Origin: Uranotaenia lowii
Lineage: Eukaryota; Arthropoda; Insecta; Diptera; Culicidae
Length of the DNA stretch: 64,000 nucleotides
NCBI RefSeq assembly: GCF_029784155.1
Contig: NC_073691.1
Coordinates: 49,272,490 to 49,336,489 of the forward strand
Direction of reading: 5' to 3'
Made by a program: the position numbers and the translations under genes
Part shown: positions 63,182-64,000 of the stretch, piece by piece
How positions within the stretch are numbered: the first letter of the stretch is position 1
Layout: each line of letters begins with the position of its first letter
Notes under the pieces: generated by a model
Told to the model about the DNA's origin: nothing
The model's database searches: none
The model's input: only the letters and a program-made list of their open reading frames with translations

Positions 63182-63412
63182 AATATTCAGTTGAAATCTA
63201 CGAAGAACGGCCCAGAAAATCGATTTTCATCCAAAAGTTTGTTTCGAAATAATAACAGATCTGAACGTTTCATAAACTTATAAAAAAAATATATTTCGCA
63301 ATTTATTCTGGTTTCTTAAATGAAACTTTGAGTGCTTTGAGGCATCCACAGATCATTACATTTTTTGTGGGTTGGTGGTATTTTCTGTGAGAAAGCGATA
63401 GGATTTTGTAAA
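63181..63412. other. Short AT-rich stretch upstream of transposase fragment
   Basis: May contain the left end of the element below, but no inverted partner is available inside the window. Confidence 0.3.
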
Positions 63413-63921
63413 ATGGGACGAATTGATAAGGAAACCCGTGTTTTTATAATTCAAAAATACTGCTTAGATGGACTATCGTGTAGAAATATTGCAAAGCTTG
63501 TGATACGATTGAAGTCTGCGGTTTATCAAATCATAAGGAAGTTTGGAGAGCACAATTCTCTTGAAGATTTGCCACGATCCGAAACCAGAAGAGGCACAGT
63601 GAATCCACAAATCGAGAAGAAATGTATTAAAAGCATTCGTTGTCACATGAACACATCTCTGTTCGAAGAATTGCCAAGAAACTGAAAATTTCGGTTGGGA
63701 CTGTCCAAAACATAAAACAAAGAAACCACATTAAGACCTACAGGAAGCAGAGACATCCTAAACGAAGCGCGGAACAGCACGAACGAGCGAAGCAGCGATG
63801 TCGGAGACTGAATACGTATTTGAAGAAGCAAAGTAACCGTAGCATTTTTATGGACGATGGAACTTATTGCAATCTTGACCAGAGATGCCATTCTCTACCG
63901 AGAAAGACGGAGAACGGAGAA
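63413..63921 (+). pseudogene. Tc1/mariner transposase, N-terminal half, frameshifted
   Basis: MGRIDKETRVFIIQKYCLDG then SCRNIAKLVIRLKSAVYQII is a paired-like helix-turn-helix DNA-binding domain. It is followed by a GRPR-like basic linker (SETRRGTV) and, after a frameshift near 63650-63670, a second HTH (AKKLKISVGTVQNIKQ). The catalytic start SIFMDDGTYCNLD carries the first aspartate. Similarity fades after this and a stop follows at 63919-63921, so the C-terminal catalytic part is missing or scrambled. The family differs from the two DD37E copies. Confidence 0.8.
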
Positions 63922-64000
63922 TAAAACACCCCCGTGCGATAGCTGCAAATCTCCCTGGTGAGATTTTTTGTTTCTCTCCACACATTATTCGCACCCCGGT

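Overview
The window is repeat-rich, AT-rich eukaryotic DNA, most probably from an insect and plausibly a mosquito (Culicidae). The evidence is a LOA/I-type LINE with an RNase H domain, two RTE-clade LINEs, DD37E Tc1/mariner transposases of a kind best known from mosquitoes, Helitrons with the insect-type TCTATATATA 5' end, tRNA-derived SINEs, 80-95 bp introns and an Inr/DPE core promoter. The species cannot be fixed from sequence alone. There is no sign of a bacterial operon, a CRISPR array or a virus.

Layout. 1-3.6 kb: the 3' part of a LOA/I LINE with an uninterrupted ORF2, followed by a 173-bp (TA)n run. 4.5-4.7 kb: a hAT-like end. 5-9.4 kb: mostly unassigned DNA, with a more complex block at 7.9-9.1 kb. 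9.4-13.4 kb: a degenerate satellite of about 50 monomers of about 80 bp. 13.4-18.8 kb: unassigned. 18.9-21.85 kb: a 3-kb nonamer (TCATTTTTG) satellite that carries a duplicated block of about 0.9 kb. 23.7-27.2 kb: MITE copies around a perfect 277-bp inverted repeat with a 1.07-kb spacer. 29.7-30.7 kb: a TA-flanked MITE.

33.2-34.5 kb (minus strand) holds the only convincing host gene. It has three exons and encodes a 117-residue, Q-rich and P/T/S-rich protein that I do not recognise. 36.3-40 kb: several MITEs and dispersed repeats. 40.7-41.9 kb: a 1.2-kb non-autonomous LINE derivative with a perfect 22-bp target-site duplication. 42.9-43.2 kb: a LINE RT fragment.

43.8-52.2 kb is a nested transposon region: a Helitron 5' region on the minus strand, interrupted at its tip by a 1.2-kb near-palindromic TA-flanked element; a tRNA-like SINE; a second Helitron fragment; a broken DD37E transposase; and an apparently complete non-autonomous Helitron (51.04-52.22 kb) built on a 143-bp tandem repeat. 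52.2-63.2 kb: two dead RTE LINEs in tail-to-tail orientation around a SINE, unassigned DNA and an internally deleted Tc1/mariner copy whose termini are almost identical. 63.4 kb to the end: a third Tc1/mariner transposase fragment.

Nothing here amounts to a new multi-gene system. The most interesting signals are structural: perfect or near-perfect long inverted repeats, two large satellites with internal organisation, nested insertions dated by target-site duplications, and the small unrecognised gene.
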